From: Saccharopolyspora thermophila
GTDB taxonomy: Bacteria > Actinomycetota > Actinomycetes > Mycobacteriales > Pseudonocardiaceae
Direction of reading: 5' to 3'
NCBI RefSeq assembly: GCF_014646075.1
Contig: NZ_BMMT01000007.1
Span: 1-64,000 of the forward strand
Length of the DNA: 64,000 bases
The translations under genes and the position numbers were made by a program. Shown in pieces: positions 1 to 8,848 of the stretch (the first letter of the stretch is position 1; each line of letters starts with the position of its first letter). The notes below the pieces were generated by a model. The model was not told the DNA's origin, searched no databases, and saw only the letters and a program-made list of their open reading frames with translations.

Positions 1-124
1 GAAGGTGGCGCGGTTGCATCTGGATGCGTTGGGGGTGAAGTTGACCCGGTTGACCAAGGAGCAGGCGGCCTACATCGGGGTGGATGTGGACGGCCCGTAC
101 AAGCCCGACCACTACCGCTACTGA
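1..124 (+). CDS. ahcY: S-adenosylhomocysteine hydrolase, C-terminal fragment
   Basis: Only the last 40 codons lie in the window; the gene begins upstream. The frame starts at base 2 and ends with TGA at 122-124. The tail contains the family's very conserved terminal stretch, ending [10 protein letters not shown], in which the Lys and Tyr of the KPDHYRY end reach into the NAD site of the neighbouring subunit (known for the family). The enzyme splits S-adenosylhomocysteine to adenosine and homocysteine in the cytosol. It sits 65 bp before metF on the same strand, so the two form a methyl-cycle pair: homocysteine release and supply of 5-methyl-THF for its remethylation. Confidence 0.93.
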   Translation, partial: KVARLHLDALGVKLTRLTKEQAAYIGVDVDGPYKPDHYRY

Positions 125-189
125 CCGCCGTGGGCGCGGCCGGGCCCCGGTCGCGCCCCACGACCCGCAAGGGAGAGCGAGGCCAGGCA

Positions 190-1080
190 ATGACCAAGGT
201 CATAGACCGGCTCCGCCCGGGCAAGACGGTCTTCTCGGTGGAGTTCTTCCCGCCCAGGACCGACGAGGAGGAGCGCCAGCTGTGGCGGGCCATCCGGGAG
301 CTGGAGCCGCTGGACCCCGCCTACGTGTCGGTGACCTACGGCGCGGGCGGATCCAGCCGGGACCGCACGGTGCGCACCACGGGCCGCATCGCCACCGACA
401 CCACCCTGGTGCCGATGGCACACCTGACCGGGGTCAACCACTCGATCGCGGAACTGCGGCACGTCATCGGCTCGTACGCGGCCGAGGGCATCAGCAACGT
501 GCTGGCGATCCGCGGCGACCCGCCGGGCGACCCGATGGGCGAGTGGATCCCGCACCCGGAGGGCATCACCTATGCCGAGGAACTGGTGCGGCTGGTGCGC
601 GAGTGCGGTGACTTCTGCGTGGGCGTCGCGGCGTTCCCGCACATGCACCCGCGTTCGCCCGACCTGGAGTCCGACACCAGGCACATGGTGAACAAGCTGC
701 GGGCCGGGGCGGACTTCTCGGTGGCGCAGATGTTCCTGGAACCGGAGTACTTCCTGCGGCTGCGGGACCGGCTGGCCCAGCGCGGCTGCCACCAGCCGCT
801 GCTGCCGGGCATCATGCCGATCACCACACCGAAGGTGCTGGGCATGACCACGCAGCTGAGCAACATGACCATCCCGGACGAGGTGTCCGCGGTGCTGGAC
901 CCGCTGCGCGATGACCCGGCCGGTTTCCGCACCGCCGGACTGGAGATCACCACCCGGCTGTGCGAGAAGCTGATCGCCGAAGGCGTCCCGGCGGTGCACT
1001 TCTACAGCCTCAACCGCGCCAAGGCGACCCGCGAGGTCCTGGAGAACCTCGGCCTCTCTGACGGAGTGCTGAAGGGCTGA
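190..1080 (+). CDS. metF: 5,10-methylenetetrahydrofolate reductase
   Basis: The 296-residue protein has the length of a bacterial MetF (about 290). It reduces 5,10-methylene-THF to 5-methyl-THF using FAD, feeding methionine synthase. The N-terminal VEFFPP motif carries the catalytic Glu (residue 18), followed by SVTYGAGGS, the LAIRGDPP loop and the FSVAQMFLEPEYF segment, all typical of the TIM-barrel flavoprotein. ATG at 190 was chosen because it is preceded by GGGAGAGCGAGG and matches family N-termini; an in-frame extension to 130 has no support. A strong terminator follows directly, so metF is the last gene of the ahcY-metF unit. Confidence 0.95.
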   Translation: MTKVIDRLRPGKTVFSVEFFPPRTDEEERQLWRAIRELEPLDPAYVSVTYGAGGSSRDRTVRTTGRIATDTTLVPMAHLTGVNHSIAELRHVIGSYAAEGISNVLAIRGDPPGDPMGEWIPHPEGITYAEELVRLVRECGDFCVGVAAFPHMHPRSPDLESDTRHMVNKLRAGADFSVAQMFLEPEYFLRLRDRLAQRGCHQPLLPGIMPITTPKVLGMTTQLSNMTIPDEVSAVLDPLRDDPAGFRTAGLEITTRLCEKLIAEGVPAVHFYSLNRAKATREVLENLGLSDGVLKG

Positions 1081-1095
1081 GCGCACGGACCGACA

Positions 1096-1131
1096 CCCCG
1101 TCGTCCCGAAATCCCGGGGCGGCGGGGTTTT
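1096..1131 (+). terminator. rho-independent terminator after metF
   Basis: A 13-bp stem lies between 1096-1108 (CCCCGTCGTCCCG) and 1115-1127 (CGGGGCGGCGGGG), with two G-U pairs and a 6-nt loop, followed directly by TTTT. It begins 16 bp after the metF stop codon. Confidence 0.85.
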
Positions 1132-1609
1132 CGCTGTGTGGCGTGACTTCGGTCACGTCGCGTGGTGGTGTTCGCGGGGTCGTCCTGCGCGCGCAGTCAT
1201 CGCGGCGCGTCCTGGCGGTCCTCGGGCGGGCTCGGTGTGGATTCGTGTGGGTGATCGCCGCGCCGCGACCGGCCACCCAGCGAAGCGATCATCGGGTGCG
1301 GGCCGCGCCGCCGCCGTTTTCCTCCGCGCCTTTTTCGGGTTAAAGTCGACGCATTCGGCGTTCTGCGGTCCGGTGATTCGGACTTGTCCTTCAACCGTGC
1401 GACGGGGCACGTGGTGGAAAAACTGTGCGCGCCGCGGGTGAAAGGAGCAGGTCGGTGGCGTTGTTACCGGGTCTTTCGGAAAAAGAATTCGCGTCCCTTT
1501 CGTCGGCGTTCCCCCGCCATTTCGGTTACCCCGGTTTCGTGAATCGACACCGCCGTGTAACGCGGCCGACCCATTTCCGGATTTCGCGCGCTGCGGTGAG
1601 GTGGGAGCG
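1132..1609. other. intergenic region upstream of the acyltransferase gene
   Basis: About 480 bp without a convincing gene. The stretch around 1310-1540 is less GC-rich than its surroundings and probably holds the promoter and leader of the downstream acyltransferase. A short frame at 1425-1613 has poor actinobacterial codon bias at third positions and no recognisable product. A 5-bp inverted repeat (GTCCG/CGGAC) lies near 1370-1384. I see no tRNA or riboswitch. Confidence 0.5.
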
Positions 1610-2941
1610 GTGACGACGACGACGATCTCGGCGCTGGACTGGGCCTTCCTGTGCCTGGAGCAGGACACCGCCCCCATGCACCTTGGCGCCGTCGCCGTGT
1701 TCCGGCCGAGGCGTCTGGTGCATCGGGAAGAGCTGCTGTCGCGGCTCGCCGAGCGAGCCGCGCGCATCCCCCGGCTGCGGCAGCGGATCGAATGGTCCTG
1801 GCTGCCCGGGCAGGCGCGGTGGGCGGAGGTGGCCGACTTCGACGCCGCCCGGCACGTGCACAGCCACCAGGTGGTCTCGCCGGGCGGGCGGGAGGAGCTG
1901 GCGGCGCTGGTCGCGGAGCTGGTCGCCGACCCGCTGGACCTGCGGCGCCCGCTGTGGGAGCTGCACCTGATCACCGGCCTGGACGGGGACCGGTTCGCGA
2001 TCCTGGTGAAGTTCCACCACGCGCTCGCCGACGGCCGCGGGGCCGTCGAGATCGGGATGCGGCTGCTGGACGGGCTGGCCGGTGAGCCGACACCGGACCT
2101 GCCGGCGCCGCGCCGACCACTGGCCGATGCCCTGGACCTGGTCCGCCGACCGCAGCAGCTGTTCGATGCGGTGCGCGGCATGCTCGCCACATCCGGCGAG
2201 TCACTGGGCATCGCCTCATCGATGGTGCGCAACTTCCGGGTCCCGGTGCCTGGTTCACCACTGCGCGCGCCGTCCTCACCGGCTCGTCGGGTGGCGCTGG
2301 TCCCGCTGGAGCTGGCGCAGCTGCGCCGCATCCGCGCCCGGCACGGCGGCACCACCAACGACGTGGTGCTCGCGGTGGTGTCCGGGGCGCTGCGCCGGTG
2401 GCTGGACAACCGCGGTCACCCGGCCGAGGACGTGCCGGTGCGCGCGCTCGTGCCGGTCTCCCGCCGCCGCCCCGGACCGCGGACCGGCAACAACCAGCTG
2501 TCGGGGTACCTGTGCGACCTGCCGGTCGGCGAGCCGGACCCGGTGGCGCGGCTACGAACAATCCGGGCCGAGATGGGCCGCAACAAGAGCACGGGGCCGC
2601 TGCGCGGTCCGGGTGCGTTCCCGGTGCTGGCCGAACGGATGCCGCCGATCCTGCACCAGGTGGCGGCGCCGCTGGCCGGGCACAGCGCGGCGCTGCTGTT
2701 CGACCTGGTGGTCACCAACGTCCCGCTGCCGGACTTCCCGGCCCGGCTGGCCGGCGCGGAGCTCACCGAGCTCTACCCGGTGGCGCCGCTCGCGCCCGGG
2801 CAGGCGCTGGGCATCGCGGTGTCGCAGTATCGCGGGGCCGTGCACGTGGGCCTGCAGGCCAACCGCACCGCGGTCCCGGACCTGGAGAAGTTCTGCGAGG
2901 CGCTCCCGCTGGCGGCCGCCGAACTCGACGACCGGGTGTGA
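1610..2941 (+). CDS. WS/DGAT-type wax ester synthase / diacylglycerol acyltransferase
   Basis: Protein of about 443 residues with the actinobacterial WS/DGAT architecture. It opens with the SALDWAFLCLE segment, and the acyltransferase motif HHALADG (HHxxxDG) is at residues 136-142; its second His is the catalytic base in the family. A conserved NDVVLAVVSGALRRWL block follows (N374-D type motif of the family), then a C-terminal NVPLP segment. These enzymes esterify acyl-CoA onto diacylglycerol or fatty alcohols, making storage lipid at the membrane. GTG at 1610 is preferred because AGGTGGGAG lies 5-8 nt upstream; GTG at 1601 is an alternative. The exact substrate cannot be read from sequence. 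Confidence 0.85.
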   Translation: MTTTTISALDWAFLCLEQDTAPMHLGAVAVFRPRRLVHREELLSRLAERAARIPRLRQRIEWSWLPGQARWAEVADFDAARHVHSHQVVSPGGREELAALVAELVADPLDLRRPLWELHLITGLDGDRFAILVKFHHALADGRGAVEIGMRLLDGLAGEPTPDLPAPRRPLADALDLVRRPQQLFDAVRGMLATSGESLGIASSMVRNFRVPVPGSPLRAPSSPARRVALVPLELAQLRRIRARHGGTTNDVVLAVVSGALRRWLDNRGHPAEDVPVRALVPVSRRRPGPRTGNNQLSGYLCDLPVGEPDPVARLRTIRAEMGRNKSTGPLRGPGAFPVLAERMPPILHQVAAPLAGHSAALLFDLVVTNVPLPDFPARLAGAELTELYPVAPLAPGQALGIAVSQYRGAVHVGLQANRTAVPDLEKFCEALPLAAAELDDRV

Positions 2942-2980
2942 CCGGTGCACCGCACTCCGTTCGGATGGTTGTATTGATGC

Positions 2981-4429
2981 ATGGATCTTGTGGTGCTCAC
3001 CGAATCAGGCGCTGTGCGGGGAGTCGCCAGCGGTGACGTCAGCGTTTTCAAGGGAATTCCGTATGCGGCGGCGCTGGAGGGGCCGCGTCGGTTCCAGGCG
3101 CCGGTGGCGCCGCAGCGGTGGGACGGGGTGCGGGACGCGACCTCGTTCAGCGCGTCGGTGCCGCAGCCGCCGATCATGGCGGAGGCATCGGGGCTGTGGA
3201 CCCCGGGCGACAACCCGGACTGCCTGACCCTCAACGTCTGGACGCCGGACCCCGGCGGCGGACTGCCGGTGATGGTGTGGATCCACGGCGGGGCCTACCT
3301 CGGCGGGTCGAGCACGTCATACGACCCGGCGCGGCTGGCGCGGGCCGGGGTCGTGGTGGTCACGGTGAACTACCGGGTCGGGTACGAGGGTTTCGGCTGG
3401 GTGGCGGACGCCCCGGCCAACCGCGGCATCCTCGACCAGCTGGCCGCGCTGCGGTGGGTTCAGGACAACATCGCGGCGTTCGGCGGCGACCCGGGCAACG
3501 TGACGATCTTCGGCGAATCGGCCGGGGCCACCTCGGTGGTCGCGCTGGTCGCAGGATCGGCTGGGAGCGGGTTGTTCCGCCGCGGCATCGCGCAGAGCCC
3601 CGGATCGCTGTTCTGGGACGAGGAGGAGTTCCGTAAGGTCAGCGAACTGATCACCGGGCGGCTGGACGTCCCGGCCACGACCGAGGGGCTGGCCGTTCTG
3701 CCCGCCGAGGCGTTCCACGCGGCGCAGGTCGCCGCGATGGGCGAGATGAAACAGGCCCCCGGGGCGTGGACCAATGCCACGCCCTACGGCGTGGTGCTGG
3801 ACGGCGAGGTGCTCGCCGACCTGCCGTGGGTGGCGCTGCGCGCCGGCGCGGGCCGGGACGTGGACCTGATCTGCGGCTACAACACCGACGAGGCGACACT
3901 GTTCACAGTGGACCTCCCGCCGGAGGCGAAGGACCCGGCGGCGCTGCTGCGCGAGCTGCGCCTGGCGCCGTCGGTGCTCGACGAGTACCGGGCCGGTTAT
4001 CCGGACGCCTCCGACGCGGAGCTGTACACGCTGGTGCTGAGCGACCAGTTGTTCCGGATGCCCGCGACGTGGTGCGCCGAGGGCCACGCCGACGCCGGGG
4101 GGCGCAGCTACCTGTACGAGTTCGCCTGGCCGAGCCCGGCCCGCGGCGGGGCGCTGGGTGCCTGCCACGGGCTGGACCTGCCGTTCGTCTTCGGCACGAC
4201 CGACAACGAGCTGGGGCAGCTGTTCCTCGGCGGTCAGGTGCCACCGGAGTTCGAGGCACTGTCGGCGGAGATACGCCGCGCGTGGGTGTCGTTCGCGGCG
4301 AGCGGTGACCCGGGCTGGCCCGCGTACTCGGCGGAGCGGCGGACGCGGATCTGGAACACGCCGCCGTCGGTGGTAACCGACCCGATCGGGGTTTCGCGGC
4401 GCATCTGGGCGCACCTCGCCGCGGGCTGA
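2981..4429 (+). CDS. type B carboxylesterase
   Basis: An alpha/beta-hydrolase of 482 residues in the carboxylesterase type B (COesterase) family. The oxyanion-hole motif VWIHGGAY is near residue 92 and the nucleophile elbow GESAG is at 178-182 (Ser180). The likely acid Glu lies in the GYNTDEAT region and the catalytic His in GACHGLDLPF. No signal peptide is visible, so it is probably cytosolic. The gene starts 39 bp after the acyltransferase on the same strand and could be co-transcribed. Actinobacterial members include para-nitrobenzyl esterase-like enzymes, but the natural substrate is unknown. Confidence 0.88.
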   Translation: MDLVVLTESGAVRGVASGDVSVFKGIPYAAALEGPRRFQAPVAPQRWDGVRDATSFSASVPQPPIMAEASGLWTPGDNPDCLTLNVWTPDPGGGLPVMVWIHGGAYLGGSSTSYDPARLARAGVVVVTVNYRVGYEGFGWVADAPANRGILDQLAALRWVQDNIAAFGGDPGNVTIFGESAGATSVVALVAGSAGSGLFRRGIAQSPGSLFWDEEEFRKVSELITGRLDVPATTEGLAVLPAEAFHAAQVAAMGEMKQAPGAWTNATPYGVVLDGEVLADLPWVALRAGAGRDVDLICGYNTDEATLFTVDLPPEAKDPAALLRELRLAPSVLDEYRAGYPDASDAELYTLVLSDQLFRMPATWCAEGHADAGGRSYLYEFAWPSPARGGALGACHGLDLPFVFGTTDNELGQLFLGGQVPPEFEALSAEIRRAWVSFAASGDPGWPAYSAERRTRIWNTPPSVVTDPIGVSRRIWAHLAAG

Positions 4430-4487
4430 TCCTGGCGAGTTCCCGCCACTCGGGCCGCCGCCCGCGCGGGACCGGGATGCTGGGCGC

Positions 4488-5483
4488 ATGCCTGGCAGAA
4501 CTGTCCGCGCGACGGCGGCCCTGGCGTTGGCTCTGTCGGTCGCGCTGCCCGCGACCGCGTCCGCGGCCCCGCACTGCGCGAGCATCACCGAGGCGACCAA
4601 CCCGGACTGGATGGCCGCACTGCCCGACGGCTCCAGCCTGGCGCAGCTGTCGATCCCCGGCACGCACCAGAGCCTTTCGCTGCACGGCGGAGATCTGACG
4701 CAGACGCAGGAGAACCACGGCGACAGCGCCGAAACGCTCACCGCCCAGCTGCGGGCGGGCATCCGCGCCATCGACATCCGGGTGCGCCGCTACGACGACC
4801 TGTTCACGCTGCACCACGGGCCGTTCTACCAGAACGCCAACTTCGCCGACGTGCTGCGGGAAGCCGACGAGTTCCTGGCCGAGCACCCGGGGGAGGTGGT
4901 GCTGATGCGGCTCAAAGCCGAGTGCACCGGGGAGATCGGCTCCTGCGCGGACCACAACAGCAGCCTGGACGTCGGGCAGATCCTGGACCGGTACCGGCGG
5001 GAGGACCCGCACGGCGGGGTGCTGTACGACCCGGCGGGCGGAGCGGTGCCGACGCTCGGCGAGGTGCGCGGCAAGGTCGTGCTGGCGGTCCTGCAGAACG
5101 CGCACGGCGGCCTCCTACCGGGCCGCGGCCTCGGCCAGTTCACCGCCGACACCTGGGACGAGTACGTCCAGGACAGGTACGAGGTGCCGACGGTCTTCGA
5201 CATCGACGACAAGTGGTTCGCGGTGCGCGACCACCTGGCCCGCACCGCGGCCGGTGACCCGTCCCGGATGTTTGTGAACTTCAGCAGCGGTTCCAGCCCC
5301 GTCGCACACCCGAACACGGTCGCCTGCGGCGCCCCCGGCATCCGGGGCGTCAACGACTACGCGCTGGAACACCTGACCGGCCAGGCCCCGTCGCGCACCG
5401 GTGTCGTCCTGATGGACTTCCCGGGTGCAGCCCTGGTCAACGCCATCATCGCCGCCAACCCGGATCGGCGCGCCGCGCGGTGA
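4488..5483 (+). CDS. secreted phosphatidylinositol-specific phospholipase C
   Basis: A protein of 331 residues with an N-terminal Sec signal peptide: Arg residues, a hydrophobic run from about residue 10 to 22, and a likely cut after ASA near residue 27. The PI-PLC X domain follows. SIPGTHQSL holds the first catalytic His, AIDIRVR the conserved Asp/Arg pair, and LHHGPFY the second catalytic His. The enzyme cleaves phosphatidylinositol to diacylglycerol and inositol phosphate outside the cell. It lies downstream of lipid and ester enzymes, giving the 1.6-5.5 kb stretch a lipid theme. It converges on the minus-strand E1 gene 89 bp further on. Confidence 0.88.
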   Translation: MPGRTVRATAALALALSVALPATASAAPHCASITEATNPDWMAALPDGSSLAQLSIPGTHQSLSLHGGDLTQTQENHGDSAETLTAQLRAGIRAIDIRVRRYDDLFTLHHGPFYQNANFADVLREADEFLAEHPGEVVLMRLKAECTGEIGSCADHNSSLDVGQILDRYRREDPHGGVLYDPAGGAVPTLGEVRGKVVLAVLQNAHGGLLPGRGLGQFTADTWDEYVQDRYEVPTVFDIDDKWFAVRDHLARTAAGDPSRMFVNFSSGSSPVAHPNTVACGAPGIRGVNDYALEHLTGQAPSRTGVVLMDFPGAALVNAIIAANPDRRAAR

Positions 5484-5572
5484 TCCGCGCACACAGCGCA
5501 GCGATTCCGCCGACGACCCGGCCCCCGAAGACAGCTCGACGATGCCCTTCACCCGTCGGCGATCGGGGACGG

Positions 5573-7756
5573 TCAGGATTTGAGGAGGGCCAGGGCAGCC
5601 TGTTCGATCTGGTCCTCGTCCAGCAGGACGTGGTACGCCGCCGCGCCGAGCGGGATGAAGCTGTCCTCGCTGGTCACCCTCGCGATCCGCCCCTCGAAAC
5701 CCGCGTCCACCAGGGCCGTCACCACCGGCTCGGACACCCCGCCGCTGCGGCGGGTCTCGTCCACCACCAGGACCCGGCCGGTCGCACGCGCCGCCGCCAC
5801 CAGGTCCTCGACCGGTAGCGGCGCCAGCCACCGCAGGTCCAGCACCCGCGCCGACACGCCCCGCTCGCGCAGGCGCCGCGCGACGCGCAGGCTCATCGGC
5901 ACCCCGTTGGCGAAGGTGACCAGCGTCAGGTCGGTGCCGTCGCCGTGTTGGCGGGCGCGACCGATCGGCACGTGATGCTCACCCGGCGCCGGGTAGTGCG
6001 CCAGCCACCCACCGTCCCCGGTCTCGTGCAGGTCGCGGGTGTGATACAGCGCGATGGGCTCCAGGAACACGCACACCCGGCCGTCCTCGTGTGCCGCCGC
6101 CACGCAGGTGCGCAGCATGGCCGCCGCGTCGTCCGGCCGCGACGGTGACGCCACCACCACACCGGGAAGATCGCGCAGCGCCGCCACGCTGTTGTCGTTG
6201 TGGAAGTGCCCGCCGAAGCCCTTCTGGTACCCGTAGCCCGCGATGCGCACCACCATCGGATTGCGGTACTGCCCGTCGGAGAAGAAGCTCAACGTGCTGC
6301 CCTCGCCGCGCACCTGGTCGGCGGCGTTGTGCACGTACGCCAGGTACTGGATCTCCGGAACCGGCAGCAGGCCCGCCAACCCCGCGCCGAGCGCGGTGCC
6401 CAGGATGCTCTGCTCGTCCAGCAGCGTGTCGAAGACCCTGGTGCCGCCGAACTTCTTACGCAGCCCGCGCGTCACGCCGTACACGCCGCCCTTGCGCGCG
6501 ACGTCCTCGCCGAAGACCACGACGCGCGGGTCCCGCGCCAGTTCCTCGGCCAGCGAGCGGTTGATGGCCTGCGCCAGCGTCAACGGTCCCTCCGACTCGG
6601 GCAGCTGGTCGCCGAAGACCTCCTCGCGGCGCGGCGGCACCTCGCGTGCCCGCCGCGCGACGACGTCCGGTCGGTCCTGGCAGATCGCCTCCATCACCTC
6701 GGCGGCGCTGCCCAGCTTCCGCCGCCGCAGCGCGTCCTCGGCGACGCGGGCCACCTCGTCCCGCTTGGCCTCGTAGCGCGCCAGCACCTCCTCCGGGCGC
6801 AGAACCCCGTTGTCCACCAAGGCTTTCGCGGTGCCCAGCAGGGGATCGCGGCGGTAGTCGGCGGTGATCTCAATCCGCGACCGGTACGCCGACTCCACGT
6901 CGGAGCCCGCGTGGCCCATCAACCGCACCGTCCGCAGGTGCAGGAACGCCGGCGCCCGGTGCTCGCGGACCCAGTCCGCAGCGCGTCGCGCGACCTCCAG
7001 GCACTGCACCGGGTCCGCGCCGTCGGCGGTGACGTACTCCAGCCCCGCTCGGTCGCCGTAGGCCGACTCGATCCACCCCTGCGGGGTGCGCACGCTGATC
7101 CCGATTCCGTTGTCCTCGCAGACCAGTAGCAGCGGCATCGGCAGCCCCTGGTAGGCGCAGTGCAGCGCGGCGTTGATCGCGCCGGTGGCGGTGGAGTGGT
7201 TCGCCGAGGCGTCGCCGAAGCTGCACACCACTACCGAATCCGCAGGCCACGGGGTGGGCACGCCCAGCTTGCCGGCCCGACCCAGGGAGAACGCCAGGCC
7301 CACCGCGCGCGGCAGGTGCGAGGCGATGGTGGAGGTCTGCGGGATGACCGACAGCGCGGCGTTGCCGAAAACCTTGTGCCGCCCCGCGGAGATCGGCTCG
7401 TCGGCCGAAGCCACCACGCCCAGCAGCACGTCCCGCAGCGGGTGCTGATCCGGCACCTGCCGGGCCCGGTGCAGGTAGAAGCCGCCGGAGCGGTAGTGCA
7501 GCAGGGCCGGGTCGGTGGGCCGCAGCGCGGCCGCGACCGCGGCGTTGGACTCGTGCCCGGACGAGCCGATGCTGTAGAACCCCACGCCCCGCGCCCCCAG
7601 CCGTCGCGCCTGCAGGTCCAGGTGGCGGCTGCCGGCCTGCGAGTCAAACAGCGCCAGCAGGTCCCCGGCGACGGCCGCACCGGATGCGGGCCGCGCCGAC
7701 CACCCGGCCACGGTGGTACGGAAATGCTCGTCGACGGGCTCAAGCTTGTCGTTCAT
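5573..7756 (-). CDS. fused 2-oxoacid dehydrogenase E1 (alpha-beta)
   Basis: A single chain of 727 residues joins E1-alpha and E1-beta of a branched-chain/pyruvate-type 2-oxoacid dehydrogenase. The alpha half (to about 380) has the thiamine-diphosphate motif GDAS (181-184) with the partner Asn in CEDNGIGIS (215-217), plus YRSGGFY and MGHAGSD. The beta half, from about 395, has FGEDVARKGGVYGVT and a C-terminal VVDETRRSGGVSEP transketolase_C segment. It decarboxylates a 2-oxoacid and passes the acyl group to a lipoyl E2. No E2 or E3 gene is nearby. It ends a minus-strand run with the aldehyde dehydrogenase, FAD oxidase and amino-acid dehydrogenase genes, 72 bp after the LysR gene. The substrate is unknown; a 2-oxo product of that island is possible. 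Confidence 0.85.
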   Translation of the reverse strand: MNDKLEPVDEHFRTTVAGWSARPASGAAVAGDLLALFDSQAGSRHLDLQARRLGARGVGFYSIGSSGHESNAAVAAALRPTDPALLHYRSGGFYLHRARQVPDQHPLRDVLLGVVASADEPISAGRHKVFGNAALSVIPQTSTIASHLPRAVGLAFSLGRAGKLGVPTPWPADSVVVCSFGDASANHSTATGAINAALHCAYQGLPMPLLLVCEDNGIGISVRTPQGWIESAYGDRAGLEYVTADGADPVQCLEVARRAADWVREHRAPAFLHLRTVRLMGHAGSDVESAYRSRIEITADYRRDPLLGTAKALVDNGVLRPEEVLARYEAKRDEVARVAEDALRRRKLGSAAEVMEAICQDRPDVVARRAREVPPRREEVFGDQLPESEGPLTLAQAINRSLAEELARDPRVVVFGEDVARKGGVYGVTRGLRKKFGGTRVFDTLLDEQSILGTALGAGLAGLLPVPEIQYLAYVHNAADQVRGEGSTLSFFSDGQYRNPMVVRIAGYGYQKGFGGHFHNDNSVAALRDLPGVVVASPSRPDDAAAMLRTCVAAAHEDGRVCVFLEPIALYHTRDLHETGDGGWLAHYPAPGEHHVPIGRARQHGDGTDLTLVTFANGVPMSLRVARRLRERGVSARVLDLRWLAPLPVEDLVAAARATGRVLVVDETRRSGGVSEPVVTALVDAGFEGRIARVTSEDSFIPLGAAAYHVLLDEDQIEQAALALLKS

Positions 7757-7828
7757 CGGTCCTCCGTGCGGGAAAGAATGCGCGGCTCGGCTCGGTCTCG
7801 CCCGGCGGAACCCGCGGGCCGCCGAGCG

Positions 7829-8752
7829 TCAGGACGCCGCGTCGGTGTGCCAGTCGTTGGCCACCGCCGCGCAGGACTTCGCCAGGCATTCCAGGGCGGT
7901 CGGCAGCAGCGGGTTGGTGTTCTGCTTGCGGTACAGGACCTTCACCCGGCGGTGCGGCTGCCACCCGGCGATCCGGGCCACGCGCACCCGGTCGTCCGGG
8001 ATCGCCAGCCCGGGCAGCACCGCCACCCCGAGGTCGCGAGCCACCAGGTCGCGGATCACCGAGTAGTCGTTGCTGCGGAAGGTGATCCGCGGGACGAACC
8101 CCGCGGCGGCGGCCAACCGGACCAGCGAGCGGGCGCCCGCGGTGTCCTGCCGGGTGCAGATCCACGCGTCGTCGGCGAGCTCCCGCAGCTCCACCTCGGC
8201 CTTCCCGGCCATCCGGTGCGACTCGGGCAGCGCCAGCCGCAGCGGCTCGGCCATCAGCTCCTCGACGCACAGCTCCACCGGCCACTGCCGCGGGTCGAGG
8301 TCATATTCGAACACCACGGCCGCGTCCACCGTCCCGTCGAGCACGCCGTCCAGCACCTCGTCCGGCTCGCCCTCGTCGAGCTGCACCTCCGCGTTGGGGC
8401 GCTGCGCTACCACGGCGGCCAGCACGTCCGGCAGCACCCGCGCGTTGGCGGTGGCGAAGCTGGCCAGCCGCAGGCTGCCCTCCTCACCGGCCACCATCGC
8501 CCGCACCTCGCGTTCCAGCGCGTCCAGCGCACCGAGCGCGTCGCGGCTGCGTTCGGCCAACCGGACGGCCAGCGCGGTGCTGCGGGCACTGCGCGCGGAC
8601 CGCTCGAACAGTGGCGCACCGATCGCCCGCTCCAGCAGCACCATCTGCTGGGACACCGCCGACGCGGTGTAGCCCAGCACCCGCCCGGCCTCGGCGAACG
8701 AGCCGGTGCGCACGCATTCCTGCAGGGTTCGCAAGTGGATCGGGTTCAGCAC
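7829..8752 (-). CDS. LysR-family transcriptional regulator
   Basis: The 307-residue protein has a standard LysR layout. The N-terminal winged HTH (about 1-60) contains LRTLQECVRTGSF and TASAVSQQMVLLERAIGAPLFER; a linker helix and a periplasmic-binding-like effector domain follow. The GTG at 8752 is chosen because GGAGGGGG lies 7 nt upstream and the HTH then begins at the usual position. The gene lies inside a minus-strand run, 96 bp after the amino-acid dehydrogenase and 72 bp before the E1 gene, so it probably controls this run and perhaps the divergent cyclodeaminase/permease genes. The effector may be an intermediate of the pathway, which is inference. Confidence 0.88.
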   Translation of the reverse strand: MLNPIHLRTLQECVRTGSFAEAGRVLGYTASAVSQQMVLLERAIGAPLFERSARSARSTALAVRLAERSRDALGALDALEREVRAMVAGEEGSLRLASFATANARVLPDVLAAVVAQRPNAEVQLDEGEPDEVLDGVLDGTVDAAVVFEYDLDPRQWPVELCVEELMAEPLRLALPESHRMAGKAEVELRELADDAWICTRQDTAGARSLVRLAAAAGFVPRITFRSNDYSVIRDLVARDLGVAVLPGLAIPDDRVRVARIAGWQPHRRVKVLYRKQNTNPLLPTALECLAKSCAAVANDWHTDAAS

Positions 8753-8848
8753 GCCGGACCCCCTCCGTCCTCGTCCGCGACGCCGCTCGGGCCGCACCGC
8801 CGCGGTTTTGCCACCGGCATCGCCGCGCACCTGGAGTTCATGACAGCC

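Noticed and set aside
1425-1613. 62-codon frame upstream of the acyltransferase gene
   Set aside because: No family resemblance, atypical composition, and it overlaps the real start region of the downstream gene.
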